In this document: piece after piece, positions 38,901-42,540 of the stretch
Layout: each line of letters starts with the position of its first letter
How positions within the stretch are numbered: position 1 is the first letter of the stretch
Translations under genes and position numbers: made by a program
Notes under the pieces: model-generated
Told to the model about the DNA's origin: nothing
Database searches by the model: none
The model's input: the letters and a program-made list of their open reading frames with translations, nothing else
Assembly: GCA_037976565.1 (NCBI GenBank)
Contig: CP137679.1
Location: 10,762,992 to 10,826,991, forward strand
From: Mesocentrotus franciscanus
Taxonomy: Eukaryota > Echinodermata > Echinoidea > Camarodonta > Strongylocentrotidae
Direction of reading: 5' to 3'
Length of the DNA: 64,000 bases

Positions 38901-39775
38901 CATAGGAAGCTACACTTCTTTATCAATTATCATTATTATTACACACAAAATATATGTGTATGCAATATTTGTGATTTTTTAATGATATGGAACTAAACTG
39001 ATTTAAATAGTATTTTAATTGAATTGAGATAAATCAAATTGAATTTTACAAAAAAATAATATTTCACTTTAATATTTTTTTGCTGTCTTGTAAGCCAGTT
39101 TTTAATATATCATTATCATAAAATTTAGGATTGTACAAAATATTTCAATCACTTCATGCCTTCTCCATTAATTCTTGAATTACATGGTCCTCCAGACAAA
39201 AGAATAAATGCTTAATTATTCTAGCCTTCATAGTTTTTCCATCTCTCAGTTTTCAATTTTAATCAATTTAACTTTGTGGTGGGAGGACCATAGAATTCTC
39301 ATATTTCATGTCAAGGAGTTCAGTGAGATAAATCACCAATACTCTCCTCTCGCTGAAGGTCCACAACTACGAATTAATCACAAAGTGTGTTGAATCCAAA
39401 GAGGAAACTTGTGGGTGAGTGTAACTGACTTTCCTGATTTGTATCCGACTAAAATGCTTACACTAGCTTTGTATAGGTGTCGTTTGGTAAGGCATTAATT
39501 TCTCATTACCAAATCCCTGGAAGAGGACTAAAAGCCGTCAACCCCTGGTTGCTCTCTTACAAGCATGATATATCTACATGCTTTCTTAGCAGTCCAGTAA
39601 AACAATCATCAAACATTTCACACAAACAAATTTTAGATCACATAAAACTTACGACACAGATGCATGATCCATTTAGGCATGCTCCGTGGCCGGAGCAGTT
39701 AGCAGGACAGGTATAGTCTTTGGGGTAGATGATATTCAGTGATGTCATGATGTTTGCTATGGTAATGTTCCACAT
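1102..39775 (-). CDS. EGF / TOM1-like 7TM / RING-CH membrane E3 ligase (13 exons)
   Basis: Thirteen minus-strand exons chain in phase: 39653-39775, 37337-37438, 32146-32283, 31609-31704, 17224-17457, 15308-15456, 10123-10221, 7114-7183, 5769-5898, 3750-3874, 3355-3402, 2513-2706, 1102-1450. They give 1857 nt, or 618 residues plus stop. Seen: an EGF-like domain (Cys 23, 27, 33, 38, 40, 49); seven hydrophobic helices (about 55-75, 102-121, 131-153, 172-193, 206-230, 252-272, 290-312); a Ser/Thr-rich linker; a RING-CH finger (Cys384, 387, 402, 404, His412, Cys415, 432, 435); two more helices (about 457-479, 487-507); and an acidic tail. Known: RING-CH proteins of the MARCH class are membrane E3 ubiquitin ligases that recruit E2 enzymes and ubiquitinate membrane proteins, with two helices just after the finger as here. 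The FWAE-x2-H motif ending helix 3 resembles the THH1/TOM1/TOM3 (GPR137-related) 7TM domain; that assignment is inference. No signal peptide is seen, so the true start is probably upstream. Confidence 0.85.
1657..1707. repeat. Perfect 23-bp hairpin
   Basis: The arm at 1657-1679 (CTTTCCAAAATTGAATAACT...) is the exact reverse complement of 1685-1707, with a 5-nt spacer. It lies in the last intron of the RING-CH gene. Confidence 0.9.
2513..2706 (-). CDS. RING-CH gene exon 12 (TM8 and TM9)
   Basis: Acceptor TTTGAGCAG|TAT and donor CTCAG|GTGAGT; 194 nt. Two hydrophobic helices (TTFCFFAFFAMAGGPGAVYA and INIVTIGLCVLLEMTCL) follow the finger with a tight Pro/Ser turn, the usual MARCH-type arrangement. 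Confidence 0.9.
3091..3135. repeat. (GA)n microsatellite
   Basis: Nearly uninterrupted GA dinucleotides in the intron between exons 11 and 12. Confidence 0.95.
3355..3402 (-). CDS. RING-CH gene exon 11 (last two zinc ligands)
   Basis: Acceptor GTCATTACAG|CTC and donor ACT|GTAAGT; 48 nt, 16 codons, phase 0 to 0. It ends with KCHVCKNT, giving the final C-x2-C of the finger, 16 residues after the cysteine of HHEC and within the family range. Confidence 0.9.
3750..3874 (-). CDS. RING-CH gene exon 10 (first six zinc ligands)
   Basis: Acceptor CTCTCTCAG|ACC and donor GAG|GTGAGG; 125 nt. It encodes PECWICYD, then PCTCKGDV, then VHHECLRRWM, that is C-x2-C, C-x-C, seven residues, H-x2-C. Spacing and the conserved Trp match the RING-CH (RINGv) consensus exactly. 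The polypyrimidine tract of the acceptor is a CT microsatellite (3875 to about 4130). Confidence 0.93.
3875..4135. repeat. (GA)n/(CT)n imperfect microsatellite at the RING exon acceptor
   Basis: GAGA repeats broken by ATGGA and GATA units, running directly up to the acceptor of exon 10. On the gene's strand this is a CT tract that provides the polypyrimidine signal. Confidence 0.9.
4316..4923. repeat. Dispersed repeat, second copy at 36.3-36.9 kb
   Basis: Shares ordered blocks with 36290-36930: the TTGATAGCAAA segment, GAGAAAGTTAT, TATGGGCTC, TCTCTGTGATGTAGTGG, AACTTTCCCATTT, CAACACA, and CATTCATAACTTTCTTAT with the following TTGGTCCGAT. It contains no plausible gene; open frames here are incidental. 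Confidence 0.75.
4924..5614. mobile_element. Palindromic MITE (GTTTCACAAAGAC family), copy 1, interrupted
   Basis: The ends GTGTTTCACAAAGACTAAGA and the complementary right end make long terminal inverted repeats that include the GTTGGACTTAACTATGG block. The middle is interrupted by a TTAA-flanked element at 5108-5503. Confidence 0.85.
5108..5503 (+). mobile_element. TTAA-flanked MITE family A, copy 1, nested
   Basis: The sequence runs TTAA-AGATAAAGACCAG to CTGGTCTTTACCT-TTAA. It sits inside the MITE at 4924-5614, whose uninterrupted copies lack it, so this insertion is younger. Other copies are at 16130, 34302 and 49900. The TTAA flanks suggest piggyBac-type mobilisation (inference). Confidence 0.85.
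5769..5898 (-). CDS. RING-CH gene exon 9 (Ser/Thr-rich linker)
   Basis: Acceptor GTTTCATCAG|CCA and donor CACTG|GTAAGA; 130 nt, entering phase 0 and leaving one base. The product is polar and low in hydrophobics (TQTIQTERRE, SASTSSYQST), a likely flexible cytoplasmic segment between the 7TM block and the RING-CH finger. Confidence 0.82.
6105..6384. mobile_element. Palindromic MITE (GTTTCACAAAGAC family), copy 2
   Basis: Terminal inverted repeats of about 85 bp, including TTTCACAAAGACTAAGATCG and a CATTCATGCCACTGTTT-type block, flank a short AT-rich centre. It is an intact example of the family. Confidence 0.9.
6816..6875 (-). repeat. LINE-type 3' tail fragment
   Basis: On the minus strand this reads GCATGTTTGAAATAAACC, then TATTGAATTGAATTGAA-type repeats. 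It matches the tails at 36130-36180 and 36223-36265 and looks like the 3' end of a non-LTR element with an ATTGA microsatellite tail. Confidence 0.55.
7114..7183 (-). CDS. RING-CH gene exon 8 (short linker exon)
   Basis: Acceptor TTCCTACAG|TCC and donor GCA|GTAAGT; 70 nt, one base plus 23 codons. It encodes a charged linker starting PEKLWILNPK and ending DEERVA. Its length is exactly what is needed to bring exon 7 (phase 2) to exon 9 (phase 0), which is strong support for such a small exon. Confidence 0.85.
7328..7532. repeat. Inverted repeat of about 32 bp with 140-bp loop
   Basis: Near 7328-7360 the sequence AATAGACCAGTTTACTAACA onward is the reverse complement of the segment ending at 7532 (...TGTTAGTAAACTGGTCTATT). 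It lies between exon 8 and the retrotransposon relic, and could be a small foldback element. Confidence 0.85.
7586..9153 (+). pseudogene. Decayed non-LTR retrotransposon reverse transcriptase
   Basis: The reading contains RT landmarks in order: WRKANVTPIFKKG, ANYRPVSL, DFTKAFDVVPH, the GAPQGTVLGP loop, the catalytic FADDCLIY box (about 8224-8247), then the thumb region WGMRFNPAKC and KYLGILL, and a C-terminal SWDPH...QKRAARFV region. It belongs to the jockey/CR1/Rex-like assemblage (clade uncertain). It is dead: the frame breaks near 7905, with stops at 8293-8295 and 8779-8781 in the same frame as the next segment. No endonuclease or first ORF is visible, so it is 5' truncated. It sits in the intron between exons 7 and 8, opposite in orientation to the host gene. 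Confidence 0.9.
9130..9790 (+). repeat. Duplicated 3' region of the retrotransposon
   Basis: Blocks after the RT stop occur twice about 430 bp apart: AGAGAAGGATGTGG with GATGACCAATCTTATAAT (about 9160 and 9600), and AAGTGTGGG...CAAAGCCCATTTC (about 9421 and 9665). A tandem duplication of the 3' untranslated region is the simplest reading. Confidence 0.75.
10123..10221 (-). CDS. RING-CH gene exon 7 (TM7)
   Basis: Acceptor TCTCCTCCAG|CAT and donor AGAAG|GTGAGT; 99 nt. The first base completes a Ser codon with exon 6. It encodes helix 7 (VIVFRIVELAMVMWFPCVLW). Reading it directly into the 5.8-kb exon would hit a stop, which led to the 70-nt exon at 7.1 kb that restores phase. Confidence 0.87.
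10611..10806 (+). mobile_element. TTAA-flanked MITE family B, copy 1
   Basis: Runs from TTAA-AGCACCTTTGTACTAG to GTGGGGCT-TTAA. Reverse-oriented copies lie at 15878-16064 and 41526-42203. There is no coding potential. Confidence 0.8.
11020..11545. repeat. Large imperfect foldback (arms about 250 bp)
   Basis: The left arm (about 11020-11280) and right arm (about 11285-11545) are inverted copies. Both carry AAAGTTTGGAAACTCAAGTT, then a TATATCTCTCTTG block, ATTTAGTATTATTAGAAA, CATGGAATG and GTTGCAAAATGCACTGCT. Divergence between the arms suggests an old foldback element or two inverted copies of one repeat. Confidence 0.85.
12000..13680 (-). pseudogene. Retrotransposon reverse transcriptase, frameshifted
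   Basis: RT landmarks are present but spread over different frames: HANSFNSFFTNIGPELASKF, SKSHGFDKISMSLLKE, SNYRPISLL (about 13285), LSKAFDTLNH (about 13065), CGVPQGSILGPLLF (about 12900), the catalytic FADDTNIFY (about 12800), SNKLSLNTKKTHFM and the terminal GPDIWNNFPDNIKS. Breaks occur near 13675-13740, 13320 and 13010, and the last frame ends at 12036 with protein-like sequence continuing past it. The copy is therefore not autonomous. Confidence 0.87.
13675..14931 (-). CDS. Retrotransposon endonuclease domain (ORF2 N-terminal part)
   Basis: 418 codons, open throughout. Endonuclease/exonuclease/phosphatase landmarks appear in order: SLLHINSRSL, VIGISETWLH, RGGGVAFYIA, NVIIGLIYRPP, HIFILGDFNINF, then DNIFSN and the catalytic SDHLPIFL. 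The tail (KNKRNKPRNPWITKGLL) is the usual spacer before reverse transcriptase. It would nick target DNA for target-primed reverse transcription. Being still open while the RT is broken suggests fairly recent insertion. Confidence 0.88.
   Translation of the reverse strand: MDSHAHTPDILVDDINDSKYYTPLEFNNTFSYNPDNISLLHINSRSLNKNFEYVENLLHSLNNFAFSVIGISETWLHQNSPDLFNLPNYKLIREDRKGRRGGGVAFYIAQNLNFKIRSDVKLTQAESLFIEINNSNVKNVIIGLIYRPPDSYCELFCDELDFYLHKIGDENKHIFILGDFNINFSTSSDNSNSTNCMQLMHSYRFFSIINKPTRINSHSSTQIDNIFSNVHNNITIGGILCSEVSDHLPIFLTCECKISCLKSFDELIYRKESKRNIELLKQDLFLEGWADVYNVNEVNIAYKHFSNKLQYYYEKNIPLGKMKNKRNKPRNPWITKGLLKSIQTRNRLYKLHLRNPTDTNLNTYKIYRNKLTKLIRTSRRLHFSNRIKKASSNTNATWKIIKEVMGKKQIPHPRIISH
15308..15456 (-). 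CDS. RING-CH gene exon 6 (loop and TM6)
   Basis: Acceptor TTTTCAATAG|GTG and donor GAGAG|GTAAGT; 149 nt, entering in phase 0 and leaving two bases of a split codon. An Ala/Ser-rich loop (GAFANASSSL) leads into helix 6 (GLLFQGTLQIITAFFLMMSV). Confidence 0.87.
15878..16064 (-). mobile_element. TTAA-flanked MITE family B, copy 2
   Basis: Runs from TTAA-AGCCCCACTGCACAACTT to CAAACTAGTGCAGATGGTCT-TTAA. It is reversed relative to the copy at 10611 and shares CCCTCTATATAG and the GAGAGCTGATTTGATGAGAT-type block. Confidence 0.8.
16130..16535 (-). mobile_element. TTAA-flanked MITE family A, copy 2
   Basis: Reversed copy with TTAA at 16130-16133 and 16532-16535. It carries the shared blocks GGAAACGCCCCTCTCTCAAA, TCTATTGGGACCAAATAGA and AGAACCTTGCAGTACACACC. 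Confidence 0.85.
16659..16690. repeat. 12-bp hairpin
   Basis: GTTTAAGTGTTT, eight bases, then AAACACTTAAAC. It stands alone in the intron, with no T-run or gene end to suggest a terminator. Confidence 0.8.
17224..17457 (-). CDS. RING-CH gene exon 5 (TM4 and TM5)
   Basis: Acceptor AAACACAG|GCA and donor AAG|GTCAGT; 234 nt, 78 codons, phase 0 to 0. It encodes helix 4 (VYFLIFNVFLYAALIAQFVA), a short acidic loop and helix 5 (FFGSLIFIEVILFLAYGVEV). The intron before it is about 14 kb and holds most of the satellite and tandem repeats of the window. Confidence 0.88.
17820..18345 (+). repeat. Diverged tandem pair, ATCGCAAC-rich
   Basis: Two copies about 290-310 bp apart share ATTAATCGCAACT, GTGTAC-TAAGAGATA, AGAC-ACCCTGGTCT-ACATCAG, CACACAGACC and GATATGTCTA. 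The first copy opens with a palindrome (GTTGCGATTGATTAAAATCA). No gene is seen. Confidence 0.7.
18343..18474 (+). mobile_element. Truncated copy of the CCTGTTTCATA palindromic MITE
   Basis: Begins GGGTCCTGTTTCATACAACT and matches 37051-37200 through the internal block AGCCAATCAAATG, but lacks the right terminus. It stops at TGATAACAAG, where a CpG-rich segment (18485-18625) of unknown nature begins. Confidence 0.65.
19330..19850 (+). repeat. 172-bp tandem repeat with DR1-like motifs
   Basis: Three units, spaced exactly 172 bp by the motif TGACCTTTGACCT (19364, 19536 with one mismatch, 19708). Each contains GACCTGAAATGAC, CACATGATT, GATACTTGATA-CCC, AGTTTCAT-GAAT and AATTATG. A fourth copy lies at 30560-30760. 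TGACCTTTGACCT reads AGGTCAAAGGTCA on the other strand, the direct-repeat-1 consensus bound by HNF4/RXR/COUP-TF-type nuclear receptors (established knowledge); use here is unproven. Confidence 0.85.
20818..22885 (+). repeat. Tandem array of about five 350-470-bp units
   Basis: The block GATATGAAAAGTGAATGTAT recurs near 21358, 21780, 22247 and 22601, with a diverged first copy near 21015. Each unit also has TTTGGACCC-TCGGTAGAACAG, CCATCCGTACC-TTTACCCACG, TATGTTGTTGATTG and CAAAAATTAGA. Units differ by indels. Short open frames here are repeat artefacts. Confidence 0.85.
22905..23045 (+). repeat. Short tandem motif CCGCTATTCATAAGGA
   Basis: Six or so variants of a roughly 16-bp unit (GACCGCTATTCATAA and relatives) with irregular spacing directly after the large tandem array. 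Confidence 0.7.
23846..25102. mobile_element. hAT-like non-autonomous element with 8-bp TSD
   Basis: The element spans 23854-25094, flanked by TATACAGT on both sides (23846-23853 and 25095-25102). Termini are CAGGGGCGCCGGAAG and CTTCCGCGCGCCTG. The 8-bp duplication and CAG-type ends fit the hAT superfamily (inference). It contains a poly(A) run, a LINE-like 3' tail ending in GAAATGAAAT repeats (about 24240-24290) and the GACCGTAATTAAATGCCTAAAAC block shared with the elements at 58.1 and 60.6 kb. No transposase is present. Confidence 0.82.
25266..25966. mobile_element. Large foldback element, arms about 290 bp
   Basis: The left arm begins ACATCGAAATACAAGTGTAT and the right arm ends with its reverse complement near 25966. 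The pairing continues through CTGCATACATCTCATATTTT, the ATATTTGTTTTTCAAACTTG block, GTCAGTCATCAATGAGCTAA and CAACATATAAGTTGCTATG. About 130 bp separate the arms. An 89-codon open frame here is simply one arm. Confidence 0.88.
26080..29340 (+). repeat. Higher-order satellite, GGGTTCATAATTCCGAAAAT units
   Basis: Base unit of about 22-25 bp (GGTTCATAATTCCGAAAATG, AAA). Runs of this unit alternate with a longer block holding AAGGTACCTTAAAAGGA, GGGCAAGGGGACC, GACTGAGCAGCCCCCTC, CCGTATCAAGAATAATT and ACTATTACTGAATAAGAACC. The whole recurs at roughly 250-330 bp, a higher-order arrangement. The interval 27187-27852 is interrupted and partly inverted. Confidence 0.9.
27187..27710. mobile_element. Foldback insertion inside the satellite
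   Basis: About 80 bp beginning CCATACTCTGTTCACACTCA occur at the left end and inverted at the right end. The body (27269-27710) is the reverse complement of about 24025-24465, including the ATTTCATTTC tail and CATGCCGAATGTTTAGG. The satellite to its right (27711-27852) is inverted relative to that on the left. Confidence 0.85.
29345..29720 (+). repeat. Pyrimidine minisatellite, TTATGTTATTCTTTG family
   Basis: Units of TTCTATCTTTCCTTATGTTA, TTCTTTGTTTTTAT and CTATCATTTCC. The same family occurs inverted at 30840-31345 and again at 42540-43870 and 45870-46610. Confidence 0.85.
29725..30535. other. CpG-rich interval without a supported gene
   Basis: Begins with two GGCGGCCGCCA palindromes (about 29731 and 29754) and is markedly richer in CG than its surroundings through about 30400. 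Open frames reach about 95 codons but show no recognisable domain. It lies between inverted copies of a minisatellite, so it may be the core of a larger repeat. Confidence 0.4.
30540..30800 (+). repeat. DR1-bearing repeat copy with (GCC)n
   Basis: Shares TGACCTTTGACCT (30609-30621), TTGGGGATACTTGATAACCC and ACTTTCAAAAT with the array at 19.3-19.9 kb. It ends in CTTAACCTTAGGTTAAG, a palindrome, followed by nine or so GCC triplets. Confidence 0.85.
30840..31345 (-). repeat. Minisatellite, inverted copy of the TTATGTTATTCTTTG family
   Basis: Plus strand reads AACATAAGAGAAGGTGATAG, AAGGAAGAAACA, AAGAATAACATAAGG and AGAAAGAGAAAGTGATAGA in repeated order, the reverse complement of the arrays at 29.3 and 42.5 kb. 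Long open frames on the minus strand are translated repeat. Confidence 0.88.
31505..31534. promoter_or_regulatory. NRF1-like, TATA and CRE motifs in 30 bp
   Basis: GCGCATGCGC (31505-31514, the palindromic NRF1 core), TATAAATA (31519-31526) and TGACGTCA (31527-31534, a full CRE) are packed together in a CpG-rich patch just downstream of exon 4. They could mark an internal or antisense promoter, or the promoter of a mobile sequence. No transcript evidence is available. Confidence 0.45.
31609..31704 (-). CDS. RING-CH gene exon 4 (TM3 with FWAE motif)
   Basis: Acceptor CTTTCCAG|AAA and donor GAG|GTAAGA; 96 nt, 32 codons, phase 0 to 0. It encodes helix 3 (ILSMYYPFLLSSCSLCVCFW) ending in WAE. Together with the AFH that opens exon 5 this resembles the FWAE-x-x-H signature I associate with plant TOM1/TOM3 proteins. 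The CpG-rich promoter-like cluster at 31505-31534 lies just inside the following intron. Confidence 0.85.
32146..32283 (-). CDS. RING-CH gene exon 3 (loop and TM2)
   Basis: Acceptor TCATCTAG|ATT and donor TTG|GTAAGC; 138 nt, 46 codons, phase 0 to 0. A basic, Ser-rich loop (RSEFQRAKTH) precedes a hydrophobic helix (LYIMVILATF). GC content is higher than in the surrounding intron, as in the other exons. Confidence 0.85.
33287..33563. mobile_element. Palindromic MITE (GTTTCACAAAGAC family), copy 3
   Basis: Begins GGGGGGTGTTTCACAAAGAC and ends GTCTTTGTGAAACACCC, with inverted blocks GTTGGACTTAACTATGGCAG and CATTCATGCCACTGTTTGCT. Confidence 0.9.
33566..33692 (+). repeat. SINE 3' segment with ATT tail
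   Basis: TATGGCGGCTCAGCTACAGC, CGGGGTAATAATATGATAA and a closing ATTATTATTATT. It resembles the 3' half of the SINE at 47.7 kb and the segment at 60256-60370. Confidence 0.6.
33826..33880. repeat. (CT)n microsatellite
   Basis: CT dinucleotides with a few CCC and TTT interruptions. Confidence 0.95.
34302..34698 (+). mobile_element. TTAA-flanked MITE family A, copy 3
   Basis: TTAA at 34302-34305 and 34695-34698. Same orientation as the copy at 5108, with AAGACCAGTTCTGGTCATGC and GGGGCGTTTCCAAAACTGG near the ends. Confidence 0.87.
34740..35420 (+). repeat. CT-rich minisatellite with a longer repeated block
   Basis: CCTCCCTCCACCCGCTCTTT, CCCCTCTTCCTCTCTCTC and GTCTCTCTTTCTCCCCTCTT recur three times. 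The block CCGTAAATGCTGC-GGTCTGTCAG and CCTAGGGTTTTCCCC occurs twice (35058 and 35270). Open frames on both strands here are repeat translations. Confidence 0.9.
35417..35850. mobile_element. MITE with CAGAGCTGCCAA termini, copy 1
   Basis: Ends CAGAGCTGCCAACCTTGTGC and TTGGCAGCTCTG. The related copy is at 48402-48805 and shares TTAAAACGAAACTTACAA and AAATGTCCATTCCTCATGCT. No clear target duplication was found for this copy. Confidence 0.75.
36290..36930. repeat. Dispersed repeat, partner of 4.3-4.9 kb
   Basis: Same ordered blocks as the interval at 4316-4923, with an insertion of about 200 bp (36560-36780) that the other copy lacks. No gene is seen. Confidence 0.7.
37051..37200. mobile_element. 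150-bp palindromic MITE (GGGCCCTGTTTCATAAAAC)
   Basis: The left end GGGCCCTGTTTCATAAAACT and a right end ending TTTTATGAAACAGGGCCC form terminal inverted repeats of about 30 bp (one interruption). A truncated relative is at 18343-18474. Confidence 0.9.
37337..37438 (-). CDS. RING-CH gene exon 2 (end of EGF domain, TM1)
   Basis: Acceptor CATCTAG|GTTC and donor TTG|GTGAGT; 102 nt, phase 0 to 0. It supplies the sixth EGF cysteine eight residues after the fifth, with the usual aromatic and glycine between them. A hydrophobic stretch follows, ending in CCVSTIQL, which I read as the first transmembrane helix. The EGF domain is split by a phase-0 intron. Confidence 0.85.
37961..38240. mobile_element. 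Palindromic MITE (GTTTCACAAAGAC family), copy 4
   Basis: Begins GGGGGGTGTTTCACAAAGAC and ends CTTTGTGAAACACCGCCC. It sits 520 bp upstream (gene sense) of exon 2. Confidence 0.9.
38700..39640. other. Intron 1 sequence, nothing recognised
   Basis: AT-rich intronic DNA between exons 1 and 2 with no repeat family shared elsewhere in the window that I could see and no convincing exon. Confidence 0.5.
39653..39775 (-). CDS. RING-CH gene coding exon 1 (EGF-like domain, N-terminal part)
   Basis: The donor reads GTC|GTAAGT. The frame used starts MWNITIANIM and carries five of the six EGF cysteines in a C-x3-C-x5-C-x4-C-x-C pattern with the usual SGHGAC core. An in-frame stop lies 51 nt upstream of this ATG. 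The exon may nevertheless continue upstream: a good acceptor (pyrimidine-rich, ending ACACAG) lies near 39920, and two other frames between it and the ATG look protein-like with paired cysteines. Either the ATG is internal and the exon carries an indel, or an alternative acceptor is used. Confidence 0.7.
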
Positions 39776-40314
39776 GGCGCAACGGAATTCAGGTACGGGT
39801 AGCTGGTGTGATTTCCCAGGAGGAGTTTATCATGGCATCTCTCCACAAGGGTAGTTCTCACAGGCATGCTGAGTTGTGGGTTTGTAAATTGTTACTGCTT
39901 TGAGTTGTTCATTATGTCTGTGTATCAAAACAAGAAACAAGATGAAAATACAACGAATGAGATAAAAATAAGTTACATCTTTTAAATTTTACTAGATAAC
40001 AGCTGGTTAGTGAGAAGAATAATAATAACAAATCAAATCATAATGAGACAATTATCTGTTACAAGATTGATTAAAAATAGAAGAAAACAAAAAACAACAT
40101 TGCAACAAAAAAAAAACTAAAACAACTTGAGAGTAACTTGGAAAGAAATGGAAAAGAGCCAAATGAAAAGAAAAAAATAAATAAATAAAAAGAAAGGATC
40201 AATGAAAAAGTCTACAATATGATAATTACAATACAAGAAGAGAAGGGAATAGGAGGAAACTTTATGTACTCAATAAGTAAATTATGGTGTTAAATTTAAC
40301 AGGCTAGAAGGAGG

Positions 40315-40687
40315 AACATGAAGAAGAAGAAAGTTTGGGAGAAGAAAAAGAAGATGTGTAAAAAGAAGAAGAAGAAGAAGTAGAAGAAGAAGAAGAAGAA
40401 GAAGAAGAAGAAGAAGAAGAAGAAGAAGAAAAAGAAGAAGAAGATCAAGAAGAAGAAGATAAAGAAGAAGAAGATAAAGAAGAAGAAGAAGAAGAAGAAG
40501 AAGAAGAAAAAAAAAAAAAAGATCAAGAAGATCAAGAAGATCAAGAAGAAGTAGAATAAGAAAAGAAAAAGAAGAAAAAGAAGAAAAAGAAGAAAAAGAA
40601 GAAAAAGAAATAAAAAATGAAAAAGAAGAAGAAGAAGAAGTAGAAATAAAAGAAGAATTAAAGTAGAAGAAGAAGAAGAAGAAGAAG

Positions 40688-40719
<32 letters not shown>

Positions 40720-40790
40720 GAAATAAAAGAAGAAGAAGTAGAAGAAGAAGAAGAAGGAGAAGATCGAGTAGAAGATGATCAAGAAGAGAA
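40315..40790. repeat. (AAG)n tract, about 475 bp
   Basis: AAG/GAA triplets with GATCAAGAA and AAATAAAAG interruptions. The minus-strand open frame of poly-Phe/Leu is not a gene. Confidence 0.95.
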
Positions 40791-41525
40791 AACAACTAAA
40801 TGAACTTTTCAAATGAAAACTTGAACAAACTTACTACAAGCCAGCATAACAGTCAGTCTCCACAATTAATCACAAAAAGCTGGAATACATGCACTGTGCA
40901 TTTGCTTCTCTCACTTGCTTCTTTCAGTACATACCTGTAAAAAGTACAGTACATGTACCTGTAAAAAGCATTCCAGCAGCCTTCTGTGGCTTTCCTCTTT
41001 CTTTACCCTCACTTCGCTTTTCAGTCACAATCACAATAGTCACATGACTTCATCCATCCAACTGCTGTCTCCTTATAGGTGGCATATTTGCACAATTGCA
41101 TCATGGGCCATAAAAAGTTGGCTCTCTGTCAACTGGAGGGTCTCCAATGTACATAATTTCCCATGAACCTTTGGTAACTTTGGGGTTTATTTTTATTTAA
41201 TTTTTTTCTTTCTTTTTTGCAACGTTGTGGTACACCACAGAATTTATTGCTTCCTGTAATTCGCACAATGACACGTATACCAGTGTTCATATTACCATTC
41301 ATGTGCAATCAGTTTTACAGGATGTTTGTAAATTCAAAAGTATAGTATAATGTTTTTGCATCTCTCTGAAAAGTTCAAGGAAAACAAAACAACACTATAG
41401 GAATGAACATTGCATAATCAGCTCAAACGACTATTAACAAAGGATTCGTTTTTATTTCAATCAGACAACCTTGGGAACATTACCTTTAAAAGAAAAACGC
41501 TCATCATTAAATATGTTACCTTTTT

Positions 41526-42203
41526 TTAAAGCCCCACTGCACTACTTGTAGCTACTTGCTCCCTCTATATTGAAAACAATGCCTAAGTGGTGCACATTGG
41601 TCCCCAATGATCCTCTTTTTCTTATTTTAATTGGGAGCTGAGTTGATGAGATAACCACCTATCAGTGACCACGCTGGGTGGTCTAATCCTTCCCGGCCAA
41701 ACTATACTCTTTTCACACTTGTTTTGCTTAATCCTGTACTTTGCTTAGCCCCGTACTATCTTTAACCCCAGACTAACTTTTTTGGCTTTTCACACACGCT
41801 TTTTTAGTCCTGTACTAAGCGCCTATCGGGATAAGAAAATTCATGCTGTTCTCACTGCAATTCGTAAGCCCCGTACTAGCTGTATAGTGAATATTCGTCA
41901 ATTCCCTCCATTGCGTAGTACCGGACTATTTTTCGTTTCTGTTCTCATTCATTTGCTTGGCACCGCAATTGCGGAGTTACCACCACAATTGCGGGGTTAG
42001 CCCTGCTTTTTTGCAGGGCCAGCTAACCCCATACTGTAGGTGGGGCTAGCCCACTTTGGTAAATACATGTCTGAACAGAAAGTGGAATAAGCTTAACCCC
42101 GGACTATAGGTGGGGCTAAGAATCCCCTTTAACCCCACCTATAGTCCGGGGTGAAGCAAAATTTTGCCAGTGTGAAAACAGTACTAGTGCAGACAGGCTT
42201 TAA
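41526..42203 (-). mobile_element. TTAA-flanked MITE family B, copy 3, interrupted
   Basis: TTAA at 41526-41529 and 42200-42203. The sequence follows copy 2 up to GGCCAAACTA, is interrupted by a 480-bp element, then resumes at TAGTGCAGA-GGCTT. Confidence 0.8.
41703..42186. mobile_element. TIR element nested in MITE family B, TA or ACTA duplication
   Basis: The element starts ACTCTTTTCACACT and its right end reads AGTGTGAAAACAGT, giving inverted ends of about 14 bp. The host reads ACTA on both sides, so the duplication is TA (mariner-like) or ACTA. Internal AGTCCGGGGT and CCCCACCTATAG blocks form further inverted repeats. Confidence 0.7.
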
Positions 42204-42293
42204 AGCAGAAAAATCAGAGAAACTGATTTTTAAAAATGAAAAATCAGACAAATAATAACAAACGTTATGAACGTTTTAATCATATGAAGATTC

Positions 42294-42540
42294 TCACTCA
42301 CTTTGCTGGACCCCTTTCTCACTCACTTTGCTGGACCGATGTACGCTAGACCGATCCACTGGACCGCTCCAGAGGTACGGTTCGTTTATGTTCACACTCA
42401 TCGTAATTTTTACCCTGATGAGACACGTTATTCCATAGCAACAGAAACGGTCCCTGCTGCTATGATAGCATGGGTCATGTTCGCGCATAATCAAAATAGT
42501 CATGGTTTGTTTTGTTTCCATCACAAAATTACCATTTATT
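42294..42540 (+). repeat. Flank block of the pyrimidine minisatellite element
   Basis: ACTCACTTTGCTGGACC, CTAGACCGATCCACTGGACC, GCTCCAGAGGTACGGTTCGT and TCACACTCATCGTAATTTT. The same block precedes the second pyrimidine array at 45478-45720, so block and array probably travel together. Confidence 0.75.

Noticed and set aside
40282..40812. 176-codon poly-Phe/Leu frame
   Set aside because: Translation of the AAG microsatellite.
40806..40900. Possible upstream exon of the RING-CH gene ending in GGCTTGTA|GTAAGT
   Set aside because: The donor looks good, but all three frames hit stops within a few codons of a plausible acceptor; at best a 5' UTR exon.
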